Origin: Siphonodentalium dalli
Taxonomy: Eukaryota > Mollusca > Scaphopoda > Gadilida > Siphonodentaliidae
Assembly: GCA_032622095.1 (NCBI GenBank)
Contig: CP136062.1
Coordinates: 15,031,710 to 15,095,709 of the forward strand
Reading direction: 5' to 3'
Length of the DNA stretch: 64,000 nt
Translations under genes and position numbers: made by a program
The notes under the pieces: generated by a model
Database searches by the model: none
Told to the model about the DNA's origin: nothing
The model's input: the letters and a program-made list of their open reading frames with translations, nothing else
Shown here: positions 35,203-47,045 of the stretch, in pieces
Layout: each line of letters begins with the position of its first letter
Position numbering within the stretch: position 1 is the stretch's first letter

Positions 35203-35580
35203 ACTATATATTTGTTGCGACAATCCAATCCCTTGTCGCCATGTTCAGATATCATCATCATCATCATCAACGTTTGTGGAGTAAGTCGCCATAGCTTTCG
35301 CCCGTTTCACATAATAACATACATGTATAGAATGAATGAATTGAGTTTTAAAGTTGTCCATGGCGTTTAGTCGTACATATAACCATCGATCGTTATAACA
35401 GTTGTTATCGAATAGCTCTATAGAGCAAGGGGCATCGGAATCAACTATTATAGCAGTGAATGTGGATTTTGTTTTGTGTGTCGTCTGCTCTTCACCAAGA
35501 TGGAATTTCTATTTTTAAAAAGTATCCACCTGTTGATATTTGAACCTCCTTCCTCCGAATCTGAGTTGTGACCCCAAACT
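35203..35580. other. No recognised gene
   Basis: A short TCA trinucleotide run at 35250-35270. Nothing else was identified. Confidence 0.5.
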
Positions 35581-36054
35581 GCATGACAGAGTTCACTCCC
35601 CTCGTTACGCCGGTCTGATCGCTGCCATCACGTGTATAGAATGTAAGAAAATCTTACATTTTTTTATTGGCATTTGTCCGTTATAATTCATTCCGCATTA
35701 TTCTGAGAAACTTAACCGTACATATTCATTTAGAAATTAGCTGGATCAAATCAAAATGAAAACGCGACAAGTCTTAAATAAAAATGCTGTACAGGGTAGA
35801 CATCAAACACTGTCTGCATGAAAAATATATAGAACTGCAAATTTGCAGTGCATTATATTTAAGCATTTCGGTACAGAAAGCTACAATTTGTCCAGACACC
35901 AAATGCATAAATGTCAATAAAATTCATTTGTACCACAGCTATATAACTACATGAGAAGTAAAAACTATGTAATTCCATTTGTGCAGCGATGCCATTGAAA
36001 TTTGCATGTAATATCATGAAATGATCTGCAAGAATCAATTATACAAATATTTTA

Positions 36055-36625
36055 TTAAAGGGGTACTGTACGCCATTTTTAAGAAATTTCCGGTAATAAC
36101 AACAATCTAATATCGATAATATATAGAAAACTAAGTAATTTGAGTCGAAGGTGTATTCTATGAACGTTCATGTTAATGGGTTAATAAGTTAATAATTTGA
36201 TATAAATTAATTTATGGCTGGAGCCATAAATTAAATTACGAATTTCCGTATACAAGACGTAATCAAATTAATTGAGGGATAGTGGATTGGTAAAACCCAT
36301 GCATGGCACACACGATCTGTTAAAACATTATGCTGATATGCGGAGAAAACTCAAGCCACTCACTGTCTAGTGACTATACAATAACTTAAATGAGTATATC
36401 GGACTAGTATGCATATATTATAACTGTTATTTGATACATTTGGTTGAAAACTGTACAAAAATTACTCGATAACGACAATTTGTATTTTTGCATTCGGTAA
36501 ATTTTCCATCGGTAACACTGCTTCGTACTCAACAGACTTTCAAATAATGGAGAAATGGTTATCTTATTCTACGACTCAGAGACTATAGAAACCAACAACA
36601 ACATTTAAGTACAGTACCCCTTTAA
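36055..36625 (-). mobile_element. K2 MITE nested in the long-TIR element
   Basis: TTAA ends with AGGGGTACTGTACGCCA on the left and AAGTACAGTACCCCT on the right. The interior is in reverse orientation to the 10272 copy and is well conserved. Confidence 0.82.
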
Positions 36626-36696
36626 GGTAAAGTGTTATTAGCACCCTTACATGTGGAACAAACGCAATTTTAATTCGCATTTCATTAGCTTTGGTA

Positions 36697-37079
36697 AATG
36701 TGACCCGCCAAATCAAATCCAGTCGTAATTCGGGATTTTTTTACCCTGTGCCAATGCATTGACCTAATAATTTTTTATCATTTTTTTAAAATAAATGTTT
36801 CTTACAATTTTTAGGACATAAAATAAAAAACATCCATTACCCTGCAGGGAGCCCCCCCCCCCCCTCCCCCACATATATAGCAGCATATAGAAGAGTGTCG
36901 TCTGCTCATGTTTGTCTGGGGCTCTGTATGGGTGAAATTATAAAATTGTTAAAGAAAAAATTATTAAAATTGTAAAAAATTGTTAGGCCAATGCATTCTC
37001 TTATATATGCGAGGCGACCTATGGTCGACTCGCATATATAAGAGAATGCATTGGCACAGGGTAAAAAAAATCCCGACGA
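36697..37079. mobile_element. C element nested in the long-TIR element
   Basis: AATGTGACCCGCCAAATC at the left, a nearly deleted first core (GTGCCAATGCATTGACC), the AGGGAGCCCC to GGGGCTC middle, and a complete second core (36988-37055). It ends AAATCCCGAC directly at the right inverted repeat of the host element, so the C-element end is truncated there. Confidence 0.75.
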
Positions 37080-37215
37080 TTAAGTTTCTCAGAATAATGC
37101 GGAATGAATTATAACGGACAAATGCCAAATACAAAAATGTAAGATTTTCTTACATTCTATACACGTGATGGCAGCGATCAGACCGGCGTAACGAGGGGAG
37201 TGAACTCTGTCATGC

Positions 37216-38015
37216 ATATTATTATGTTGGAATTCATATTCTAGCCCCATTGTGTGTTTTATGAGAAAATGCCTGCAAAACATGCCGTGAAAACTCGCCA
37301 GTGTGTGAACGTATACCAGGGTTCGTGCTGTACCAAAATTTACTTTTGCCAAATTATTTGCCAAATGAAAATATCTTTTGCCAAATTCTTTTAGAAATTG
37401 CCCAAATGCTATTCCTGATTGAGTCTTATTTTGTGGTTGATCATACAACATTAAACCAATTAATATTCCAACAGGTACAAGTTATTTGAAAATAGTTGCG
37501 AGATATGATCGTCTCCTGGAAATTATACAACAAAGTGGCTTCATTTAATATTTTAATTCAATTGAATTTGAAATCAAAGAACAATTGAGATAAATGTTTG
37601 TCTGAATACGAAGTCATTTAATGATCAGACAGTGATAGATGCAAAATTATCTGGAGACTATTATATAGCAGAGGTAACTTTATAACTTCGAGTAAAAAAA
37701 AAAATATTACTCACAAATCTCGGTTTATAATAAACTCACCTCGCTGTATAATTATCTACACATATATGTAAGAGATCTTCATATCTTGGTTTTATTATGA
37801 AACTTTCTGGGAAACTTTCGTCCATGATTTTGATCCAGAAGAGAAAGAATAAATTGGGTTGAGTCCGTCGATGGTTACGGTAATACTTTAACTGGCTATC
37901 GGATGGTCATGCAGTCATTTAAATACCGCCTTCTCTGTGAGGTCGTGACCCCGCGACGGGGGTAGGCGTTAGGCTTGCTAATAGTAGTATTCATATAATT
38001 AACTGGTCGAACGTA
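37216..38015. other. No recognised gene
   Basis: AT-rich, no supported coding region. Confidence 0.5.
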
Positions 38016-38266
38016 ATAGCCCTTTGAGTGCCAGGTCGATTTTTGTATAAACCCATATACCCTGTGCCAATGCATTCTCTTATATATGCGAGTCGACCAT
38101 AGGTCGCCTCGCATATATAAGAGAATGCATTGGCTTAACATTATTTTTTTTTTATTTTTTTTTTTACAATTTTTTACAATTTTAATATATTTTATTATAT
38201 TCTTTAACAGACTTATTGTGTAGGTTTAGGGCCGATAATATCGGCCCCTGGCACTCAAAGGGTTAA
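38016..38266. mobile_element. PB element, CCCTTTGAGTGCC type
   Basis: Ends CCCTTTGAGTGCCAGGTCGA and its complement-like CCTGGCACTCAAAGGG. TTAA at 38263-38266, but ATAG instead of TTAA on the left, so that copy of the duplication is mutated. It holds one core palindrome at 38066-38134 and a T-rich spacer. Confidence 0.8.
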
Positions 38267-38410
38267 AGATATTTATGAATGGGGCTGAAATATGGTCACG
38301 CCCAATCGCGTAAAATGTTAGCATCGCGGTGCTACCCGTTGCTGCTTGACCCCATGGATTATTTTATGACCGCCATGGATTATTTTATGACCGCCATGGA
38401 TTATTTTCGC

Positions 38411-38970
38411 CTATCACCAGGGGGGGGGTCGGAAAAAAATTTCAGGCACGTATGGCATTTTTTCCCTTTCGATCATTTTTTGTACCCACCCACCCCCACC
38501 GCCAAATTTTTTTTCCGTTTTCGGCAGTTTTTTCCGACCATTTTTTGACACCCACCCCCCCCTTTTAACACTAAAACAGAGATTTGCGGGGGGAAATTCA
38601 ATGTAAACAGCTGTATATGAATTTCTGTGCATACTATTTATCATGGATGTTAACATGGACATGTAAATAGGAATGAGTCATTTTGAGGTCATTCGGCCAA
38701 AAAAACATGGCTGCCAGCGGCCATCTTGGATTTCAAAATTTGCAACAAAATACAACACGATAACTGCCTGCAGTCAGTTTACCAGTTAGAATTACATTAT
38801 TTCTCTCATTCAAAGTGGTTTTGAAGCCCAACTCATTGCCAAACACTAAAAAAACAAGCAGGAATTTTTTTTTTTAGTTGCGGAAAAAATTGCTTGTTGG
38901 TGGCTTTGACCACCCACCCACCCCGGCATACGTGCCGGAAGAAATTTGTTCACCCCCCCCTGCTATCACC
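38411..38970. mobile_element. hAT-like MITE, copy 1 (contains the empty K3 site)
   Basis: CTATCACC at 38411-38418 and 38963-38970 is a target duplication of 7-8 bp. Ends are CAGGGGGGGGGTCGG and CACCCCCCCCTG. hAT elements make 8-bp duplications and have CAGGG-type ends. Inside are ACATGGCTGCCAGCGGCCAT and GGCACGTATGGCATTTT. TTTTAACACTAA at 38563 is the unoccupied form of the site that holds K3 in copy 2. Confidence 0.8.
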
Positions 38971-39910
38971 ACTGAACTCTGAATATTCTGCAAGAAAAAT
39001 TATACCACCTGTGATGAAAACATTTTTTGAGTAATCTCACACTGACCAATTGATTCAAATATAGGCATCTTAGTGTTATACACACACCTCCTGAGAAAGT
39101 GGACCTGCTAATATGCTGATCGGTCCTGCTGAATTGCTATGATGCTGGTAGGCCAAACTAATGATGTTAACTACCGTTATTTCTCCTAAAGTTGTAATAT
39201 TTCGCGATTTTTGGCTAATCCGAGCAATTTGAGCAAACACCAATGTATGTATGAAAAGTTCTAGAACACATAAATTTATAAATATTTTAATAATGGTGAT
39301 GCTGACGCCTGACGTCAGCAAAATAACCGGGATAGTCATCTCAATTACCATCGGTTTTCAACAACGAACACAGACATTATTAAAATATTTCACAATATAC
39401 ATATATTTGAATATTTTATACACAAAATGGCTTTCCATTATTCATTCAGATCATCCGCTCAAATGACAGTTTAAATAAAATAACTGTAAAATTTCTTAAC
39501 AGCATCAGTTTGCCCTACCAGCATCATTCATAGCAATTCAACAGGAGCCACCAGCATCATTGCACATTATCATGAGTTTTTATGTATCCTTCTGATGAAA
39601 CAACTTTCCAAACCATATCGTTTCAAAAGTAATTTATGACTGAAGTCATAAATTCATTTTCGTTATATTTACCATGTTGTTTGCATCTTTAACAGAACAC
39701 ACGAGTGTATTCTGCACTCATGCATGAATACACTCATACATGGCTCAAAGTCATGCATTTGTTACATATATTCTGTTGAGTATAATAGGGGATGGTCCCA
39801 TAAATTATCGGATTTAGTGTACATTACCCCTTTAATGAACCAAGTGATTTTGGGCTATTTGAAAAGTCGACTCTTCCAATTCAACTGCTTTCATCCAAGG
39901 GTGTATATAG
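38971..39910. other. No gene; one K2-like end
   Basis: TGTACATTACCCCTTTAA at about 39820-39836 and TTTATGACTGAAGTCATAAA at 39634 look like a degenerate K2 derivative. Nothing else was recognised. Confidence 0.45.
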
Positions 39911-40046
39911 TCAAATTAGACTATTCGGATTAAGATATATTTTAGTATTTGGACAATTATGTTATCTTAATTCCTCATAAGGATTAAGATAATATAAATG
40001 TCCAAATATTAAAATATATCTTAATCCGAATAGTCTAATTTGTTGG
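39911..40046. mobile_element. Palindromic MITE
   Basis: CAAATTAGACTATTCGGATT on the left and its complement on the right, continuing through AAGATATATTTTAGTATTTGG with a few mismatches. It is AT-rich. Confidence 0.72.
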
Positions 40047-40267
40047 ACTAGTCATTCACCATCTCATAAGATATAATATAAGCTGGTCACATATACAGGA
40101 TTATCTTCCCAATGTTTCACCGCATTCTGATAACCGCATCTTCGAAAATATCAAGGGGAAACTTCAGCTATTCACCCACTTTTAGCCGGAATGTTAGTCT
40201 CAAATGGCCATCATTACTTGGACATTTTTCAATCATACATAGGGATGTTATATTGGACTGCCCCTCT

Positions 40268-40270
40268 ATA

Positions 40271-40328
<58 letters not shown>

Positions 40329-40548
40329 ATATATCTCTCTTTCTCTCTCTCTCTTCTCATCATCTCTCTCTCTCTCCCTCTCTCTCTTATCTCTCCCTCT
40401 CTCTTCTCTCTCTCTCTCTCTCTTTCCCCTCCCCTCTCTCACTCTCTCTCTCTCTCTCTCTCTTCTCTCTCCATCTCTATCTTCTCTCCCCCTCTCCTCT
40501 CTCTCTCTTCTCTCTCCCTCTCTATTTCTCTCGCTCTCTCTGCATATC
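40268..40548 (+). repeat. CT microsatellite
   Basis: Long (CT)n tract with TTT, ATCT and CCC interruptions. It generates Ser/Leu-rich open frames that are not genes. Confidence 0.95.
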
Positions 40549-41592
40549 TATCTCATTTACTATGTATTCTTTGTACAGATGTGTACATGGTTTAAACCGT
40601 AAGGTCAACGACCTCATAATGCAGTAACACGTGCGCCGATAATATGGGCCAATGTGTTATCAAAGGGAGAAAAAAAGTCTGTAGGTAAAACATATATACG
40701 CCGCCACCTGTTAATTATAAGACAGGTTAATTCCAGGTGAGGTGATAAAAGGTTAGCGATCGGTTAGTAGCATAGGTATAGATATAATATGATGGCGATA
40801 GTAGATCATTCATGTCTTAAAGCATAACCTGGGTCAGTAGACTTATCTGCACCGTGGGCAGCAGACCTGGTCCGGTAAACTCACGATTGAACCGTATATG
40901 ATGTCGATATATATGAAATATTGGGTGTGTGTTGTATATATATAACCACCATTTCTTACGTTTTAAATCCCTTCTCAACTTTGTTAAATATGCCTATAGT
41001 CCGATTTAACACCAAACTTGGTCGAATTGCCAAAGCCAATTTCCAGCTAACAAGTTTAACACCTTATAGATAATCACATGTCTCATTATGGTAAATATAA
41101 GAGAGTGAACGTGCCTCACTTCCGTGAGAAACATTGAAAACAGCTGCAAATTTACATGTAAATTTACTATGAATTTGACAGGTTTTTTTCCCAGAGAATA
41201 TTTCTTATATTTATCAAGCTATCTTATCTTGTTCTTTCTATATAGTATCGAGTGGAATGAAATGAATTAGAAACAAAACAGAAATAAAGATCGAAGAAAG
41301 AAGTAGCGGAAGGAAGGACGGAATTAAGAAACGTATAGGGTTGCAAGGAAAGAAAATGACATGAAGAAATAACAATAGAAAGAAAGGGACGAATAGAGAA
41401 AGGAAACAAAAAGACAGAACGAAGAACCGAAGAAGAATGGAAGGAATGAAAATAGGAGAGAAAGGAAAGAAAGATATAAAGAAATGATGGGTTGGACATT
41501 TTGAGTTGGACTGATATGACGGACACATCTGAAAAAAATGAGCAAAATGAACTGAAAGAACTAAAGAACGACAGGCTCACAATTCGGTGGCT
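40549..41592. other. No gene; purine-rich stretch
   Basis: 41270-41490 is rich in GAAAG/GGAAGGA repeats, the purine complement of the neighbouring CT tracts. No coding region is supported. Confidence 0.55.
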
Positions 41593-41683
41593 TTCACTCT
41601 CTATCTTTCTCCCTCTCTCTCTCTCTCTATCTATCTCTCTCACTCATTCTTTCTCTCTCTCTCTCTCTCTCTCACTCTTTCTT

Positions 41684-41771
<88 letters not shown>

Positions 41772-41870
41772 ACCCTCTATCTTTCTCTCTTTCTCCCCCC
41801 TGTCTTTCTCTCTCATTCTTTCTCTCTCTTTCTTTCTTTCTTTCTCTCTCGCACTACCTCTTCGCTGTTC
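41593..41870 (+). repeat. CT/CTTT microsatellite
   Basis: (CT)n interspersed with CTTT runs. A similar unit, CGCATCTGGTTCATGAAT, lies after this tract and before the next, so the two tracts are a segmental duplication (about 41905 and 42092). Confidence 0.93.
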
Positions 41871-42150
41871 TCTCATCCCCTTCCATCTTTCTCGACTACC
41901 AATAGCTCGCATCTGGTTCATGAATTACATTAACTCTGTTCTTTTCCTATATGTAACTTTCCGTATCACATTTCTCTCGTTCTTGCTCTCTCCTTTTAAT
42001 AGATTAACAAAAGAAGAATGGAAGGACGGAATAGAGGAGTGATAGGAAAGAAAGACATAAAGACATGATGTGGTTGGACAATATAATAGTTCGCATCTGG
42101 TTCATGAATACATTAACTCTGTTCCTTTCCCGTGTAACTTTTCGTATCCC

Positions 42151-42151
<1 letters not shown>

Positions 42152-42218
<67 letters not shown>
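42152..42218 (+). repeat. Pure CT microsatellite
   Basis: An almost uninterrupted CT run of about 65 bp. Confidence 0.95.
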
Positions 42219-42220
<2 letters not shown>

Positions 42221-42802
42221 ACTATCAATGCATCTCTCTCCGACATTGTGTTGCCATCACTCTTTTCCGTCCGACCCCTCTCCGTTTAATAGAGACGGGG
42301 CGTAAAACAGAAGGGAGATAATATAAGCCCCTGTATATATGGGCTTATTTTGGGTAATCTCCTTTCTAATCATTTCCGGTATGTATATATAATTGTTTGA
42401 ATTGATAAGATATGATAGGATAATTGTATTTACAATATACACACATGGAAAGTACAATTACAAATAAATATTATATTGACTATACATGTATATTGTTAGG
42501 GGTGATATAGTCATGACTGACTGTCTTCCTATCTCCCCTGAATGTGGTGACATGCAGATTATGATGTGGATGGCCGAATTAATTTGATTGTTTTGCATGG
42601 GGTTACGTTCATCGTGTGCAGACTGCATGGGCTTTTAATATGCTTTGTTGTGGCAATGGTACTAAAAGCGGTTCATATGTATAGGCACCTACTTTGTCGA
42701 TATAATGAATGAATACTATGAATATATACGTGTGGGTGGAACCGAGTATAAGAATAATGCGAGTAAGGTTTTGGGATTTAAAAAAATATATAGCATGTAT
42801 AC
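42219..42802. other. No recognised gene
   Basis: AT-rich spacer. Short open frames were not supported. Confidence 0.5.
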
Positions 42803-43258
42803 TTAAACGGGTACTGTACGCCGTTTTCAATAAATTCCCGGTAATAACAACGATCTAATATCGATAATATATAGAAAACTAAGTAATTTGAGTCGAAGAT
42901 GTATTCTATGAACGTTCAGGTTAATCGATTATCTTAAAATCTAAGTTAATAATTTGATATAAATTTAATTTATGGCTGAAGCCATAAATTAAATTACGAA
43001 TTTCCGAGTACAAGGTGTAATCAAATTAATTGACGGATAGTGGATTGGGTAACGCGCGGCACACTTGATCGTGTAGATAAATAGGTTGATACGGGGCGTA
43101 AAGTCAAGTCACTCACTGACAAGTGATTAGTGTCTATAAAATAACATAAATTAGTATCTGGGACTATTACACATAACATTTATTTGATACATTTGCTAAA
43201 TTACTCGACAAAGTCAAATTGTAATCTGCCATCCGTAACATTACTTTGTACTTTAATT
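42803..43258 (-). mobile_element. K2 MITE, right end truncated
   Basis: TTAA at 42803 then ACGGGTACTGTACGCCG, followed by the same interior as the 36055 copy. The copy leaves the family before the second terminus near 43258. Confidence 0.75.
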
Positions 43259-43364
43259 ATGTGCTGACTCACTTTTGACACAAACACATTGTATAACAAA
43301 GTTTAAAACTGCTGCCATTTTTTTGGTTCTGTGGTAGTCTTTGCGAGTTCTGTGTCTCCAATAT

Positions 43365-43500
43365 AACACATCTCATCTAATAATTATGATACACTATGTT
43401 GAGGAAATTCCACCGACACATGCATATCTCATGTGTCATTTCTACACAATTCTTTTTAAGATCAAATTTAAAACATAGTGTGTAGGAATTTATACACATT
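43365..43500. mobile_element. Half copy of the 32405 MITE
   Basis: Shares CCACCGACA, CATGTGTCATTTCTA and the right arm (TGTGTAGGAATTTATACACA) with 32680-32796. Confidence 0.6.
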
Positions 43501-44284
43501 AAATTGTTTTCTATATATAAGAGTGCAAGATTGAAAAATAAATATGTTTACTCCTAAGAAAGACAGAAATGAGGGATGGACGAGGTGAGGGGTGGGCGAG
43601 GTTGGGTTGACCTGAGGTGATGAGGATACATGAGAACCTTCATTCATATGATTCGAAGCAGACTAAATCCCGACCACCATCTGAACTGTCTGTTACGCCA
43701 TCCTATTGAGATTGTTTACGCCCGTTATAAAAGCTTGCCCTTCCGTCATCCCATATGACCCCACCATTCTCTTTAGATTTCTTATTCGTTACGCAACTGA
43801 CCTTAAATCGAAGTTCAGACAGACAAAACAACAGCCACAAAGCAAAATGTAGTCATACAAGGCGGATTGAATTAAGCCATTGCCATGTCTTCAAAAATAT
43901 GTCGAATAAAAATACCATTTGTTTACAAAGCGGAGTGTGTTTGAAACTGGAACATCCATGCTTGAACATCCAACTATAATGTCTACATAATTCAGAAAGA
44001 AGGGGGAAAAAGCCACACAAAAACCCACTAAATATCGATCTATCTTTATATATTCTGAAAAAATTTGCCAAAGTCATAGAATTTTTTCAGTTGTTTTCAA
44101 TTTTTCACTCAGTAGTGAGATAACGCTCTTTATAATGTCCATATCAGGAATATATAAATGCTCTTTATTATTCTACTTATATAAGACATGAATATGTTTA
44201 TATATATGTGTCATGTAACGTCCATACACAGAAGAAAAGTATTTGATGCTAAAATTCACCAACATATGTTTTGATCCTCGTAAT
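43501..44284. other. No recognised gene
   Basis: Non-coding. It contains AACGCTCTTTATAATGTCCA, a motif shared with the interior of K3 elements, so remnants of that family may be present. Confidence 0.45.
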
Positions 44285-44772
44285 CGAGCCACGCGGAGTA
44301 ACAAAAACGAGGATCCTAGTGCGGAGTAACAAAAACGAGGATACATGTGGATGTGGAAGTCATCCTACTCTGGAACTCATGTGTGATGAGAAACGCTTAT
44401 TTATTCATTGTCTCATATTTGTGTGTGTCCTTTGCTCCATCTGACCAATGCAAAAGGTCAACCAACCTCATATAAGTGAAATTGATTTAGTTTGAATGTC
44501 ACTGTTGTATTCATGTATATACCTGTACACATATCTCTCCTTCAAGGAGGCAATAAAACATCTCTCTCTCTCTCTCTCACCACACGGAGTAACAAAAACG
44601 AGGATACTCACCACACGGAGTAACAAAAAACGAGGATCCTAGTGCGGAGTAACAAAAACGAGGATAATCACCACGCGGAGTAACAAAAAACGAGGATATA
44701 CACTCCGCAATGAGGATGATAGCTCGGTGTGAAAAAAAACAAGGATCCTCGCTCGGAGTAACAACATAAAGA
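44285..44772 (+). repeat. Interspersed tandem repeat CGGAGTAACAAAAACGAGGAT
   Basis: The ~30-bp unit (GGAGTAACAAAAACGAGGAT) occurs twice at 44294-44342 and about five more times at 44584-44765, with a ~230-bp insertion between the blocks. That insertion ends in CTTCAAGGAGGCAATAAAAC plus a CT tract, so it looks like a small retroposon inside the array. Confidence 0.78.
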
Positions 44773-44989
44773 GCGTTTCTCATTAATCTTCTTCCGATAT
44801 GGAAAAATAAAGAGAGTTTGTCTCACTTCTATGAAGATTTGAAAGCGGCTGGAAATGTTTTGATAGTGTAATGAACTTGTTCAAATTATATTTAGCCTTA
44901 TACATCAATTTCGTATAGTCATCGATCTATCTCTTCCCTGTTTTAAAATTACGTAAACATTATTCAGGGCCGTGAACACATACGTCATT

Positions 44990-45398
44990 ATTGGGCGCAA
45001 ACAAGAACTTGCTCGTGTCACAGAAGTTTTGCTTCTGTTTACATAACACAGTGCAATTCTATTGGTTAATCACACACAAATGATATAAACGCTCTTTATT
45101 ATTTCCATATCAGGAAAACAGTAACAAACAACGCTCTTTATGTTACCATATCCGGATCTAAACAAAAGTCAGGTTCTGTAACGTTTTTTGCTTTTGTTTA
45201 CATAACAAATGAAAAACATTTGACAATAACATACTGTTTATGCCATATTTATGATTGGTATAAGAACAAAGTCTGTCTATATTTTACTGTTCTTTCTGTT
45301 TATGGTGGCTTTTGACGGAGCTGAATATTTTAACAGCATATCCACCGCCAACGCGGCCCGTATCTTTAACCCACCGCCAACGCCGCCCGTATCTTTAA
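44990..45398 (-). mobile_element. K3 MITE, left end missing
   Basis: Ends with a tandemly doubled terminus: CACCGCCAACG and CCCGTATCTTTAA twice (TTAA at 45365 and 45395), the mirror image of the doubled end at 31191. The interior has TTTCCATATCAGGAAAAC and GTTACCATATCCGGATC. Confidence 0.72.
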
Positions 45399-46766
45399 CG
45401 TAAGCTGCAAAACAGAGTTCAGTATCCTGTTCGTGTCTTGCTTCTTTTTTTTCTTCTTTTTTTTAACATAAAATATAGACTTCATTCTAGAATTCTGCGT
45501 CATTTATGAGTTAAGACAATCAGATAAATTAAGTGGCAATGAAACTGAATGATACTGTTGAATTAACTGAGGAATGTCGCCCCAAATGATAAACATAATT
45601 CCATATATTCAGATCTCCTCAGATATGCTTAATGATGCACGCCGTGTTAGATAACTAATTTTGGAACCGCGATATTTGTGTTTGAATGGACTCGTGCACT
45701 TAAATTTATATTAAGTAAAATTGTAATTCTTCGTTTGAAATTAAACAGGAATTATCAATAATTGTGGTTAATGAAAACTTATTTCAAGTATGAATAGGAG
45801 GCGGACACTAAAATGGATCGAATATGGAGACGGATAGGGGTGGATGTAAAAAAAAATGGATGGATGTAAATGACATGCATGGGTGGGTGGGTCTCAAAAA
45901 CCATAAAACCAACATTGTGTATGCATTTACCCCCCCCCCCCCCACCCGTAGCATATTGTTTCTATATATTTTGTAAAATTTTGGTCTGAAATAGTCATCA
46001 GAGCTGCGTCAATTAGAAATTTTACAACCTGTAGGGGTGTCAGGATAGGAATTTCAATAGTTGGAATGCTCGAGGAGGTACCAGATGGAAAGTTTCAACC
46101 CAAGGAGTGCAAATGGATTGTCGGGTTCAAGGGGGAGCAGTTGGAAATTGCAAGGTGTACACATTCAAAACGGAGACCCTCTATAGCCACGTTCCTGTAT
46201 GACCTGTACATGCATTATATAATACATTGGTGTCCATAATTTCCCCAACCCTTCAATCCACGCATTGCTATCACAGTTTATTCATTGATGTCACGTTTCG
46301 TTCTTTAGGCAAAATACGTCATATCCGATTAAACGACATTTCGTAACCCGTTTATGAATGAATTCATCCGGATACAATTACTATAATGTATACTGCATGA
46401 CGATCAAAACAACATTGACGTCAGAGTTAATTACATCAAGATTGCATCTGTTATGATAAAATTACATCATTAATTGCAACGCTTGTATATATTGCAATGT
46501 CATGGTCGATAGGGCAGCCAATGACGTTCTCAAGATGATGCACGCAATCAAATTGGTCTCTGGACGTATTTGGGGTCTAATTCCGTTTCTATATTGGACA
46601 TTACACCACGATTTAAAACCATAATGTAAAATTTAGATTATGACTTAGGCATTATTGTATACACCATTTATCACACTTCTTTCCTACCTACTTCATTATC
46701 TTTCCTACGTATTCCATTATATTCTCCCTTCTATCACCCCTTCATCTTTCTTATCCCTACACTCGC
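45399..46766. other. No recognised gene
   Basis: Non-coding. A C run at 45931-45945. Nothing was supported. Confidence 0.5.
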
Positions 46767-47045
46767 TTAAAGGTACTCAATCCGATTAAACAGCTCCAAA
46801 TTACTATTTCTTTGGCTTCTGGTTTAAAAAAATATTTGATTCGAGTCGAGGAACCTACCCATCAAAGCTCAGAGTGATCAAATATCGATTTTTGAAGTTT
46901 GTTATTTCAATTGTTTGTGGCCCAGAAATACGTCGTAAAATGGACGGTCTCGGTCAAAATTGCGGATGAAGATGGATAGCTCTAAAAACAAATGATAATA
47001 GGCCATATTTCGTTGAACAAAATGCTGACAATTAACACGTTTTCA

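Larger units (their letters stand above)
35581..37215. mobile_element. 1.6-kb element with 137-bp terminal inverted repeats
   Basis: 35581-35717 and 37079-37215 are near-perfect complements, starting GCATGACAGAGTTCACTCCC and containing TCTGATCGCTGCCATCACGT. Inside lie a K2 MITE and a C element, so the original element was shorter. No transposase frame is present. Ends related to it occur at 26632, 61024 and 62470. Confidence 0.8.

Noticed and set aside
37089-37451. 120-codon minus-strand frame
   Set aside because: Half of it lies in the 137-bp inverted repeat of the transposon and the remainder has no motif.
40112-42321. Ser/Leu-rich open frames up to 171 codons
   Set aside because: They are CT microsatellite translated in several frames.
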